From assembly GCF_036634195.1 (NCBI RefSeq), contig NZ_JAZIFY010000001.1:4226501-4290500 (forward strand): a stretch of DNA of 64,000 nucleotides, written 5' to 3'. Below the pieces are notes generated by a model. The model was not told the DNA's origin. It did no database searches and was given only the letters and a program-made list of their open reading frames with translations. The translations under genes and the position numbers were made by a program. The DNA comes from Streptomyces sp. P9-A4 (GTDB lineage: Bacteria > Actinomycetota > Actinomycetes > Streptomycetales > Streptomycetaceae). Shown here piece by piece: positions 50,885-59,498 of this stretch (positions within the stretch are counted from its first letter, which is position 1; each line of letters opens with the position of its first letter).

Positions 50885-51885
50885 GCCGGCACCGCCTTCC
50901 GGCGTACGAGGGTCACCAGGAACGGCACCCCGATCAGCGCCGTCATCACCCCGGCGGGCACCTCGCCCGGCGGGAACACGATCCGCCCGGCGACATCCGC
51001 CACGAGCAGCATCACCGGCCCGACGATCGCGGCCATCGGCAGCACCCACCGGTGGTCGGAGCCGACGATCGCGCGCGCGATGTGCGGCACGGCGAGGCCG
51101 ACGAAGGCGACCGGCCCGGCGGCGGCGACGGCCGCGCCGGTGAGGACGGCCGCGCCGATCCCGCCGACGATCCGCACGGTCGCGACCCGCTGTCCGAGCC
51201 CCTTGGCGACGTCCTCGCCGAGCGCGAGCGCGTCGAGCCCGCGTGCCACGGAGAGGACGAGGACCGCGCCGAGCAGCAGGAAGGGCCAGATCTGGCCGAC
51301 GATCTGCGCGTCGCGCCCGTCGAGCGAGCCGATCTGCCAGAACCGGAACTCGTCGAGCGCCGAGGCCCGGGTGGTGAGGATGCCGGTGGTGACGGAGAGC
51401 AGCAGCGCGTTGATCGCGGCCCCGCCGAGCGCCAGCTTCACGGGTGTCGCCCCGCCGCGCCCGCTGGAGGCGATGGCGTGCACGGCGACCGCCGCGAGGG
51501 CGGCTCCGGCGAAGGCGAACCACACGTACCCGGTGAGGGTGTGCACGCCGAAGAACGAGATCGCGAGGACGACGCCGACGGAGGAGCCCTGGCTGATGCC
51601 GAGGATGCCGGGGTCGGCGATCGGGTTGCGGGTGATGCCCTGGAGCGCGGTGCCGGCGAGCGCGAGCGCGGCGCCGACCATCAGCCCGATGAGGGTGCGG
51701 GGGACGCGGAGCTGCCGTACGACCTCGGCGTCGGGGCTCGTACCGCCGTGCAGCAGGGCGTCGAACACCGTGGAGGGGGCGATGGCGCGGGCGCCGACGG
51801 CGAGGCTGAGGAGTACGGCGAGCAGCAGGGCGACGAGAGCCGCCGAGGTCGCGAGGACCCGTCTGGTACGGAAAGCGGCTGGCAT
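50881..51885 (-). CDS. FecCD-type permease, first subunit
   Basis: 334 residues from the ATG giving [35 protein letters not shown]; a GTG 12 codons upstream is open. Motifs: [94 protein letters not shown]. An iron box lies 56 bases upstream, so the operon is probably repressed by a DtxR/DmdR-type regulator when iron is plentiful. Confidence 0.9.
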   Translation of the reverse strand: MPAAFRTRRVLATSAALVALLLAVLLSLAVGARAIAPSTVFDALLHGGTSPDAEVVRQLRVPRTLIGLMVGAALALAGTALQGITRNPIADPGILGISQGSSVGVVLAISFFGVHTLTGYVWFAFAGAALAAVAVHAIASSGRGGATPVKLALGGAAINALLLSVTTGILTTRASALDEFRFWQIGSLDGRDAQIVGQIWPFLLLGAVLVLSVARGLDALALGEDVAKGLGQRVATVRIVGGIGAAVLTGAAVAAAGPVAFVGLAVPHIARAIVGSDHRWVLPMAAIVGPVMLLVADVAGRIVFPPGEVPAGVMTALIGVPFLVTLVRRKAVPA

Positions 51886-51940
51886 CAGGACCCATCGGGT
51901 GGTGCGGGGGCGGGGCGACACGGAGAGCGGGTGGGGCAGG

Positions 51941-51959
51941 TTTGGTAAGGCTTAGCTCA
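51941..51959 (-). promoter_or_regulatory. Iron box (DmdR/IdeR type)
   Basis: TTTGGTAAGGCTTAGCTCA agrees with the actinobacterial consensus TTAGGTTAGGCTAACCTAA at about 14 of 19 positions. It sits just ahead of the FecCD operon. Confidence 0.65.
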
Positions 51960-52050
51960 GTGTAAGCAGCACTCCGGCGCGGCCACCCGGGCCGGAGGTC
52001 CCCCGGAGGTCCCTCGTCGGGCCCCCGGAGCGACCCCGGAGAATGGCCCC

Positions 52051-52698
52051 ATGACGACCCCAGCCGCCACTTCACCGGCCACCCCCACCACACCCCCGCT
52101 CACCGTCGGCTTCGACCTCGACCTGACGCTGATCGACACCCGCCCCGGCATCAAGGCCGCCTTCGAGGCGTTCTCGGCGCAGTACGGCGTCCCGATCGAC
52201 GCGGACCTCGTCGTCAGCCGTCTCGGTCCGCCGTTGGAGCAGGAGATGGCGCACTGGGTCCCCGAGGAGCGGGTCACGGACATGGTGGCCCGCTACCGGG
52301 CGCTCTACCCGATGTACGCGATCGAGCCCTCGCACCCGATGCCGGGCGCCCGGGACGCCATAGCGGCGGTCCGCGAGGCGGGTGGCCGCACGATCGTCGT
52401 CACCGCGAAGAACGGCCCGCACGCCGAGCTGCACCTCGCGCACCTCGGCATCGAGCCGGACGCGGTCGTCGGCAGCCTGTGGGCCGAGGGCAAGGCGGAG
52501 GCCCTGCGCGCGCACGGCGCGCAGGTGTACGTGGGGGACCACGTCGGCGATGTCCGGGGCGCCGCGACGGCGGGCGCCTTCTCGGTGGCGGTCGCGACCG
52601 GCCCCTGCCCCGCGGAGGAGTTGAAGGAGGCCGGCGCGGACGTGGTCCTGACGGACCTGACGGACTTCCGTCCCTGGTGGGAGAGCTACCTGGCCTGA
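52051..52698 (+). CDS. HAD-superfamily hydrolase
   Basis: 215 residues. Motif I FDLDLTLIDT, motif II TIVVTAKN, Lys in EGKAEAL and motif III VYVGDHVGDVRGA place it with phosphoglycolate phosphatase-like HAD enzymes. The cap is the small helical type (C1). A Thr/Pro-rich tail of 17 residues precedes motif I. It ends 13 bases inside the convergent small membrane gene. Substrate unknown. Confidence 0.88.
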   Translation: MTTPAATSPATPTTPPLTVGFDLDLTLIDTRPGIKAAFEAFSAQYGVPIDADLVVSRLGPPLEQEMAHWVPEERVTDMVARYRALYPMYAIEPSHPMPGARDAIAAVREAGGRTIVVTAKNGPHAELHLAHLGIEPDAVVGSLWAEGKAEALRAHGAQVYVGDHVGDVRGAATAGAFSVAVATGPCPAEELKEAGADVVLTDLTDFRPWWESYLA

Positions 52699-52964
52699 AC
52701 CGGTGCGGTCGCGCCGGTACGCGCCTGGCGCCGCTGGGCCGCGATCGAGCGCAGCACACCGGCCGCGGCGACGGCGAAGCCGACCCCCATGAGCATGGAG
52801 ACGGTGTACGCGACGGTGGGGAACGGGTCCGTGCCGAGGAACAGCGGAGCCACGGTGACCAGCGTCGCCACCGCGCCGATCGCGAAGAGGACGACACCGG
52901 CCTTGACGAGGCCGTCACCCGGAGCGCTGTCGTTCACCGGTGCGGCAGGGGTTTCACTACGCAT
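52686..52964 (-). CDS. Small two-helix membrane protein, 92 aa
   Basis: Two transmembrane helices (VKAGVVLFAIGAVATLVTVAPLFL and VAYTVSMLMGVGFAVAAAGVLRSI) with an Arg-rich cytoplasmic end. It lies next to the cold-shock gene promoter, just outside element 2. No family name known. Confidence 0.75.
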   Translation of the reverse strand: MRSETPAAPVNDSAPGDGLVKAGVVLFAIGAVATLVTVAPLFLGTDPFPTVAYTVSMLMGVGFAVAAAGVLRSIAAQRRQARTGATAPVQAR

Positions 52965-53092
52965 TCAGCCAGGGTAGTTCCCAGGCCACAGGAACACATC
53001 GGCGACGTCTTGTCGCCGGCCTCCGGACCATTAGCCTGGTGCCGGCGGGCCGGTCGGCCCGCTGTTTGCCATCCCCATCGACGAGGACGCAA

Positions 53093-53125
53093 GTGCCTAC
53101 CGGCAAGGTGAAGCCGGTCACCTAG
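53093..53125 (+). pseudogene. Stranded native start of the cold-shock gene
   Basis: GTG CCT ACC GGC AAG GT gives M-P-T-G-K-V, after which the frame enters element 2 and stops (K-P-V-T-stop). GAGG lies upstream. It keeps the native promoter and ribosome binding site but now encodes only 10 residues. Confidence 0.9.
53102..53109. other. attL core of element 2
   Basis: GGCAAGGT in codons 4-6 of the cold-shock gene (native side left). Confidence 0.85.
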
Positions 53126-53152
53126 GCACACAGATACCGCTACGCTCCTGCC

Positions 53153-54772
53153 ATGACACCCGGCCTGCGCTACCTAGCCTGCCTCCGCCTGTCCGCCGAG
53201 TCCGACGGGTCCACGTCCATCGAGTGGCAGCGTGGCGTCATCCGGCACCACGTCAGCTCTCCCCACCTGTCTGGCGTCTTGGCGGGAGAGGCAGAGGACA
53301 CCGATGTCTCAGGCTCCATGAGCCCCTTCAAGCGGCCCAAGCTGGGACGCTGGCTCACCTCCCGAGCCGATGAGTTCGACGTGATCGTTGCGGCGAAGAT
53401 GGACCGGCTCACCCGACGCTCCATGCACTTCAACGAACTGTTGGAGTGGGCGCAGCAGAACGGGAAGTACATCGTCTGCGTGGAAGAGGGGTTCGACCTC
53501 TCTACCCCTCAGGGGAAGATGATGGCCCGGATGACGGCCGTCTTCGCTGAGGCTGAGTGGGACACGATCCAGGCACGCATCCTGAACGGCGTACAGAGCC
53601 GTCTGGAGAACCGTTCATGGCTGACAGGTGCTCCGCCCACCGGCTACAGCATCAAGGCCGTAGAGGGTGGCAAGCGGAAGGTTCTGGAGATTGACCGGGA
53701 CTTCCACCCCTACGTTGAAGAGGTCTTCCGGCGCGTCCGTGAAGGTCAGTCCACTCACCGGATCGCACGTGACTTCAATTCCCGTGGCGTACTCACCTGG
53801 GGCGATCACCTCAGGAAGGTGAAGGGGGAGGAAACCAAGGGGACGCAATGGCAGTCAACCATCATCAACAAATTCATCCGGTCTTCCTGGCTTCCGGGAA
53901 TCTACACCTACAAGGGTGAAGCCATCCTGGGCGACGACGGAGAAATCGTCATCCTCCCGGAAGAGCCGCTGGCGACAATGGATGAGTGGACAGATTTGGT
54001 GGACCGGATTAAATCCACTCCAAAAGCGGAAGGAGCGGAAAGCCGAAATGGTGCCAAAAGCCTGCTTTCCGGTGTCGCGCGGTGCGGGGAATGCAATTCT
54101 TCGGTGACTTCTCTCATGGGCTCTGGGCATACGAGGAGAGACGGAACCAAGGTCCCCGGACATAGGTATTACCGCTGCTCAAAGAAGTTCAAGGGCGGTG
54201 CCTGCTCCACTGGTCTCTACGTGCGCGCCGATGTGCTCGACACCTGGGTTGACCAGGAGATTCTGGGCAGCGTCGGCACGTGGGACATGTACGAGAGGGC
54301 GGGCGTAGGGCCCTCTCAGGCTCGGGAACTCCGGTCCGCTAAGGCGCGCCTGGAAAAGCTGGAAACTGACTTCCTGGCAGGCGAATATGACGGACAGGGG
54401 CAAGAGGAGTCCTACCGGCGTATGCACAAGAGCCTGTCGGCAAAGGTGGCACTCCTGGACAGGCAGGAAGCCGAGAGGGTTAACCCTGCCATCAAGTCCA
54501 CGGGCAAGAAGTACGGGAAAGTCTGGCAGAGCAAAGACCGGGAAGACCGCAGGGAATTCCTGCGCACCTATGGAGTAAAGCTCTGGGCGTGGGGCAAGGG
54601 GGCCGAGGAAGGCGGAAGCGGAATGGTCATGGACCTAGGGGATATCCAGACGATGGCCAATGAGCTTTCCCTTTCCCGTCCTGGAAATAAGGAGGGAATG
54701 ACGCGAATGGTCATCAGTCATAACGTCACCGAAGAATGCCGCCGGAAAGCGCTGGCATTCGCCAAAGAATAG
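53153..54772 (+). CDS. int: Large serine integrase of element 2
   Basis: 539 residues. Nucleophile Ser14 in YLACLRLSAES, then SIEWQRGVIRHHV, AAKMDRLTRRSMHFNELLEWA and MARMTAVFAEAEWDTI. The recombinase domain includes GAPPTGYSIKAVEGG. The zinc ribbon has RCGECNSSV and YYRCSKKFKGGACSTGLYV. A coiled coil follows (RSAKARLEKLETDFLAGEYD). There is no ribosome binding site ahead of the ATG; TACGCT six bases upstream fits a leaderless start. Different from the integrase of element 1 and thus with different site choice. Confidence 0.92.
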   Translation: MTPGLRYLACLRLSAESDGSTSIEWQRGVIRHHVSSPHLSGVLAGEAEDTDVSGSMSPFKRPKLGRWLTSRADEFDVIVAAKMDRLTRRSMHFNELLEWAQQNGKYIVCVEEGFDLSTPQGKMMARMTAVFAEAEWDTIQARILNGVQSRLENRSWLTGAPPTGYSIKAVEGGKRKVLEIDRDFHPYVEEVFRRVREGQSTHRIARDFNSRGVLTWGDHLRKVKGEETKGTQWQSTIINKFIRSSWLPGIYTYKGEAILGDDGEIVILPEEPLATMDEWTDLVDRIKSTPKAEGAESRNGAKSLLSGVARCGECNSSVTSLMGSGHTRRDGTKVPGHRYYRCSKKFKGGACSTGLYVRADVLDTWVDQEILGSVGTWDMYERAGVGPSQARELRSAKARLEKLETDFLAGEYDGQGQEESYRRMHKSLSAKVALLDRQEAERVNPAIKSTGKKYGKVWQSKDREDRREFLRTYGVKLWAWGKGAEEGGSGMVMDLGDIQTMANELSLSRPGNKEGMTRMVISHNVTEECRRKALAFAKE

Positions 54773-54808
54773 AAAGAGTCGAGATGAAGCCTCGCGGAAT
54801 TGCGGGGC

Positions 54809-54846
54809 CCGCACCACCGAAGCGCCACGTGAGACATCCTCTAAGC
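54809..54846 (-). mobile_element. Left-end fragment of an IS, inverted
   Basis: The complement reads GAGGATGTCTCACGTGGCGC and on to GGTGGTGCGG, matching 56312-56345 with one mismatch. Only about 38 bases remain. With the IS at 56308 in opposite orientation it brackets the gene between them. Confidence 0.75.
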
Positions 54847-55974
54847 CAGGATGCCGTCATCGTATTCCAGCCGCTGCAGCGAAACCAGCAGATCCTGAAG
54901 GATGAGGATCGCTGGAAAACCAACACCAACGGCCACCATTCCGAGAAAATAAATGACGAGTCGACCGCACCCCTCGACGAACCTTTTGCGGAGCTTCGGA
55001 TCGTCGATATAAAAATTGTCCCCATCACCCTGCAGCTGCCCCAAGGCGATTTGCATCAGAACCTTTTCACCTGAGGCGCAGGAATCGGATTCGATCTGAG
55101 ACAGAAGGAGAGAAGTCGCCGACACCTTGCATTTTCGCGCACAAATCTCCACACTGCACATAACGAAAAGCATAGCCGTCAACTGAGCCTCAAAGGGTGT
55201 GGCGTCACATCGGTCCCGCAGGATATCTACATACTGCCAAAATAGCCCCTCATCATTGAGCCACCAAGTGGTTACAGCCCGCGCAAACACCGAAGCGCAC
55301 AAGGGGTCAACAAGGCCGTCCGGCTGGAAGTTGTCACAGAGAGACGAGACCGACGCGACGGCAGCACGGGTTACGGCCGGATGTAAGTCTTCGTGGTATC
55401 GAAGTGACATGGGATCCCACGCATCGCCGTTCATCAGAATGGAGAAATCTGGGCCACCAAGGAGGTCAAAACGCTCGTCACCTGGAAGCCTGCGAACGAT
55501 TTGCCATAGCTCTTGAGGATCCCAGTCGGAGAGGATCTCAACGCCGAGCCCATCCGACTCGCCCCTGAGGATTTCGAGCTCTCGCGTCAATTCCGCAGAG
55601 AGCCCGAAGAGGTCATTATGAACCATGCGCCATCGACGCATTTCGGGCCACTTCTTCAACGCGCCATAAAAATCACTCCGAACCTTGGCGCGAATCGCTG
55701 ATTTACTTTTCCTGGAGAAAGGGGCATAGGCGGCATAAAGAGTCTTCGTCCTGGAATCCCAGCCATCACATTTGAAATCTCCGGCGCTGCCACCCGGTCG
55801 AGCCACATGGAATACATCACCGAATGCGGCGCGCATCACTCGAGTGAAGATGGCTTCGAATTCATCTGCAGGCGACTGCAAAACCCATAGCTTGAATTTT
55901 TGCTCTTGCCAGAGCAGGTGTGTCCAGTTTGAAAATTCTGTCACTTTTATACGCCAATCGTGGGAGTCAGCCAC
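54841..55974 (-). CDS. Putative nuclease/defence protein resembling ABC-3C effectors
   Basis: About 377 residues from a GTG (55974); GTG 55944 is an alternative. The N-terminal part reads FKLWVLQSPADEFEAIFTRVM, ARPGGSAGDFKCDGWDSRTKTLY, AKVRSDFYGALKKWPEM and RWRMVHNDLFGLSAEL. GDxKCDGY/W and VHNDxxGL are patterns I associate with the N-terminal nuclease-like domain of ABC-three-component antiviral effectors. The C-terminal region has a hydrophobic helix (YFLGMVAVGVGFPAILILQDLL). The stop TAG lies within the IS end at 54841, so the C-terminus may be cut short. GC is lower than around it, a sign of transfer. No partner gene is adjacent. Confidence 0.55.
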   Translation of the reverse strand: MADSHDWRIKVTEFSNWTHLLWQEQKFKLWVLQSPADEFEAIFTRVMRAAFGDVFHVARPGGSAGDFKCDGWDSRTKTLYAAYAPFSRKSKSAIRAKVRSDFYGALKKWPEMRRWRMVHNDLFGLSAELTRELEILRGESDGLGVEILSDWDPQELWQIVRRLPGDERFDLLGGPDFSILMNGDAWDPMSLRYHEDLHPAVTRAAVASVSSLCDNFQPDGLVDPLCASVFARAVTTWWLNDEGLFWQYVDILRDRCDATPFEAQLTAMLFVMCSVEICARKCKVSATSLLLSQIESDSCASGEKVLMQIALGQLQGDGDNFYIDDPKLRKRFVEGCGRLVIYFLGMVAVGVGFPAILILQDLLVSLQRLEYDDGILA

Positions 55975-56307
55975 ACCCGCATGCCCCCGTCTGAACGGGG
56001 CTCCCGTGCCCAGGTGGAGTCGATCACCGAACAAACGGCAAATACGACAGCGAAGCTCTTCCCAGGGCGCCAGGCTGTGCGGGCACAAGTACGCCACCAA
56101 CGCTGTGGTCACCGAGGTCGCACGGCGCCAACCAAGCTCTGCGGCAACCAGATCTGCGTCATTCTCTCTCTGACCCATCAGGCCGCGCCCGGAGCACACA
56201 CCCTGGCAGGCTTCCGTTTGCACTGCCAGTCTCGTGCAGACGCCCCGCATCACCTGCCTCCTGGTGGGAATGGGCTGGATGTGAAGGTGATCGAGAGCCC
56301 GGTCGAG

Positions 56308-56738
56308 GCTTGGAGGATGTCTCATGTGGCGCTTCGGTGGTGCGGCATGATGCTGCATTGTGAGGGTTGATCTGTCACGTCGGTTGGTGCCAGACGAACT
56401 GTGGGAGCTGGCAGCTCCGTTGTTGCCGAGGTTCACGCCGGAGGAAGCCGGTGAAGGTCCGCGCGGACAAGGGCGTACTACTCCGCGGAGCACCTTCGCT
56501 GGCTCCGCGGCCGGAACCTCATCGCACGGATCGCCCGTCCCGGTATCGAGGCCGGCGGACGGCTCGGCCAACACCGCTGGAGGATCGAACGGTCGATCTC
56601 CTGGCTCTTCGGCCACCGCTGCCTCACCGTCCGGTACGAACGAAAAGGCAGCCACTCCCTCGCCTTCCTCGGCCTCGCCGCAGCCCTGACCTGCTACAAG
56701 AGACTCGCGAAACTCACCACGTGAGACCCCCTCTAAGG
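56308..56738 (+). mobile_element. Internally deleted IS5-like insertion sequence
   Basis: Left end GGAGGATGTCTCATGTGGCG (56312) and right end, as complement, TTAGAGGGGGTCTCACGTGG (56737) are imperfect inverted repeats. Between them is a shortened transposase. A full IS5-type element would be about twice as long. Confidence 0.75.
56360..56724 (+). pseudogene. IS5-family transposase remnant
   Basis: N-terminal VRVDLSRRLVPDELWELAAP and LLPRF are joined, with loss of the middle and a frame change near 56455, to the C-terminal KVRADKG, YSAEHLRWLRGRNLIARIAR, RIERSISWLFGHRCL and LGLAAALTCYKRLAKLTT. The first and most of the second catalytic acid regions are lost, so it is inactive. Confidence 0.85.
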
Positions 56739-56866
56739 ACCCCCACCATTAACAATGCAATTCCAATTCGGGCCGGTCTGGTCTCTCGCGTGCCTTGAGT
56801 CCCCGGGGGGTAGGGCAGTAGCCCGAACCCTGATGCCTGGGGGAGGGGTCGGCGTACGGTGTCGGC

Positions 56867-58082
56867 GTGACGACCGAAGACCTGGGCAAGACCCTGCGCC
56901 GTCTGCGCCGTCTGGCTGGACTGACACAGGAAGAGCTGTCAGGGCGCTCCAACGTCTCCGTGGACGTGATCCGGCAGCTTGAGCAGCAGCGCAAGCACTC
57001 CGCGCGTCTCCTCACGCTGCACGCCTTGGCGAACGGGCTCGGGGTAGAGCTGACGACGCTCCTGGGGGACCCCCCTGTGGTCTCGTCCAAGGGAGAGACG
57101 GACGGCCCCAAGTTCGTAGCGATGCGCCGGGCGGTCATGCCCGCGCTCTGGGGACCTGAGCCGCAACCGCCGGCCTCTGACTTCTCTCTGGACTCCCCTG
57201 CGTGAGCAGATCGCAGAGGGGTGGACGCGCTATCACGCGGCTGAGTTCGACGCAGTGATGGATGCTCTGCCTGCCCTGATTGGGGACGCTCGCTGTGTCT
57301 CGGCCTCTGCCGACCAGGAGGGGCGGGGGGAGGGGTTCGCAGCTCCGGGGAAGGCGCTTCAACTGGCCGGACACGTCGCCGTGCGCATGGGGAAGACGGA
57401 CCTGGCGCTCATCAGCCTGGAACGCGCGATAGACGCTGCGGGACAGTCGTCCAATCCTCTGCTTCTCCCCATGCTCGTGAACTCCACTGCGTGGACGTAC
57501 CAGCGGCAGGGACGACTTGAAGACGCTCTGTCCATCGCCCTGCGGGCTGCGGGCGACATGAAGAGCGCGGGGAACGCAGAGACGGCAGACGGACTCAAGG
57601 TCTGGGGCGGACTGACGATGAGCGCCGCTACGTCAGCAGCCAGGAGCGGTGACTATGACCGCGCTGCGGACCTCATGGAACGTGCGGAGAAGGAAGCCGC
57701 ACGGGTCGCCAAGCTTCCTGAGGGCGGCGACAGCCGCATGGTGAGCGTCTTCAGTCCGTCGTCCGTCCGCATCGAGCGCGTACGTCTCGCCGTCCAGTAC
57801 GGCCACCCTCACGACGCGTTGGCACTGGCAAAGGGAATGCGGCTGCGGAAGGACACTCCGCCGTCCTGGCGGACATGGCTGCTCCTGGACGTAGCCCGTG
57901 CCCACACGGACACCGGAGACGCTGCCGGGGCGGTCAAGACACTTGAGTCCCTGCGGAAGGTGGCGCCCACGTGGATGCAGCACCACACACTGGCTGTCGC
58001 GATCGTCCGTGACCTGTGGTCGCTACCCAACCATCCCCCGGGGCTGCGGTCGTTGGCTGAGTTCCTGGGAGTCGTCCGCTAA
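56867..58082 (+). pseudogene. XRE-TPR regulator disrupted by a frameshift
   Basis: Residues 1-112 from the GTG at 56867 carry a helix-turn-helix (LAGLTQEELSGRSNVSVDVIRQLEQQRKHSA). The frame ends at 57205. The other frame carries on without break (PLREQIAEGWTRYHAAEFDAVMDALPALIGDAR, then TPR-like helices to EFLGVVR at 58082). The two meet around 57185-57198, near a CCCC run, so one base was lost or gained. Intact relatives have both parts in a single protein of about 400 residues. A sequencing slip cannot be excluded. Confidence 0.8.
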
Positions 58083-58206
58083 GCGATCAGAACTAGGACG
58101 CTGCGTCCCTGTAAGCGATCACGCCAAGTCGATTGCATGAGAGGTCAGCGCTCCGGCGAACAGCGCGCACGGCCCCGGAGCTTGGCCGACTGCAAGGAGT
58201 CGACAC

Positions 58207-58792
58207 GTGAACGCTACCGCGCACGGCGCAGCGGAACAGGTCCCGGAGCAGACGATCCCGCTCGATGCCCAGACGATGCGAGAGACGGCCCTGCGTGCAC
58301 TAGGGCCTGTCGTCAAATTCCCGTCGTCGCCCGAAGGGCGGCCCCGCGGCGTCTGGTGCGTGCTCTCGGCGTGCCGGGCGGAAGCCCTCGTACTGGACGT
58401 ACTCGGGCTTTCGCCCGGTGCGGCGAGAGCGCGTGCCAGGCGTCGTGGGGCAGGCGGGAGTTTGACGACAGGCCCTAGGGGAAGGGCCTGAGAGCCTGTC
58501 CGGGGAAGAGCTGGACAGCCTCACTCAGGCGCTCCGGGGAATGCTGATGCTGCTCCTCCCTGAGGTCACCTCAGCAGCCGACAGGCACCCCAAGGGAGAC
58601 ATGCCCCGTATCTGCGCCCTGGTGGGCATCGAGGAAGCCTGGCGACGTCTCAGGCCCCGTTCCGTACCGGCTGCTTCCCCGTGCGAGCCTCTGAGACACG
58701 CTCAGAGGCTCGCACGGTCCGTCATGGCGCTCACCGACCACTACGTGAACCTGGGTGGTCTCGACTCTGCGAACCTGGGTGGGCAGGCATGA
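58207..58792 (+). pseudogene. DUF6415-like gene split by a MITE
   Basis: GTG start with AAGGAG upstream. MNATAHGAAEQVPEQT and LDAQTMRETALRALG are followed by the MITE. After removal of 175 bases (58303-58477) the frame continues GEGPESLSGEELDSLTQALRGML and LLPEVTSAADRHPKGDMPRICALVGIEEAWRRLRPR to 58792, about 135 residues. The inserted length is not a multiple of three, so the gene is broken. The pattern resembles DUF6415 proteins, often seen with XRE-TPR regulators. Confidence 0.8.
58301..58477. mobile_element. MITE with 15-bp perfect terminal repeats and TA duplication
   Basis: GGGCCTGTCGTCAAA (58303-58317) and TTTGACGACAGGCCC (58461-58475) face each other. TA flanks both ends within CTAG, the target type of IS630/Tc1-mariner transposases. 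At 173 bases it has no gene, so it must have been moved in trans. Confidence 0.9.
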
Positions 58793-59019
58793 GCCAGACG
58801 CTCTTCTGCTGCCGTGGCTGTGAGGGCGTGATCACGGATGAGGAAGGCGCGGTGTTCTTCTGGCACGAGCCGGGGGGCAGCGGCCTAGGAAGAGACGTGT
58901 ACGCCCACCGTGAGCACATCCACCAGGTAAGGGAAGACGAGACCGCTATCCGTCTCCTGGCGCGCATCCTGGTATGGCACCTCACGTCTCCGGATGCCGA
59001 GTGGCGTAAGAACCTCTAG
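58789..59019 (+). CDS. Small Cys-containing protein, 76 aa
   Basis: MSQTLFCCRGCEGVITDEEGA has a CCxxC group, then FFWHEPGGSGLGRDVYAHREHIHQVREDE with several His, so metal binding is possible. Its ATG overlaps the stop of the MITE-split gene by four bases (ATGA), so translation may suffer from that insertion. Function unknown. Confidence 0.65.
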   Translation: MSQTLFCCRGCEGVITDEEGAVFFWHEPGGSGLGRDVYAHREHIHQVREDETAIRLLARILVWHLTSPDAEWRKNL

Positions 59020-59100
59020 CCCCAGACATACCGATGCTCCCATGCCCGGAGTGAAGGGTGTGGGGGTTCTCGCGTAAGCGGAATCTCTCCCGCGCTCCTG

Positions 59101-59331
59101 GTGATCGGCACGTTCGCCGAGATGGAACTGATCTTCCAGCGTGAGCGCCGCGCCTCTGCCCGTGACTCTCGTGAGGCCAACGACAAGACCTGGAGTCGTC
59201 CTGGGAAGATTGACCGTGCGGCCGTCCTGGAAGACCTGGATGTCGGACTGAGCGTCATGAAGGTAGCGGCCAAGCATGGCATCGGACGGGCAACCGTCTT
59301 CCGTATCAAGGCGGAAGCCAAGGAAGCCTGA
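59101..59331 (+). pseudogene. 3' remnant of a serine resolvase/invertase
   Basis: VIGTFAEMELIFQRERRASARDSRE matches the E-helix region of small serine recombinases (F-A-E-x-E), and KIDRAAVLEDLDVGLSVMKVAAKHGIGRATVFRIKAEA is a Hin-like helix-turn-helix. The catalytic N-terminal domain is missing, so it is a fragment. No start codon with a ribosome binding site is present. Confidence 0.75.
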
Positions 59332-59498
59332 GCCCCTGTCACGCCCCCTGTGAGCCTCTGTCCTACCTGGGCAGGGGCTTCCTTCATTTGGGTACGGGGT
59401 TAACCCTCCCCGTCCCTGGGGACAGCCTCGGTAAGGTGTTCCAGGGCATTTCTACGGGCGCCCAGAAGTGTCCGGGACCGACAGAGGGAGCGTGTGCT

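Noticed and set aside
56867..58082. Programmed ribosomal frameshift
   Set aside because: No slippery heptamer or downstream pseudoknot evident; simple decay or an error is more likely in an element with several broken genes.
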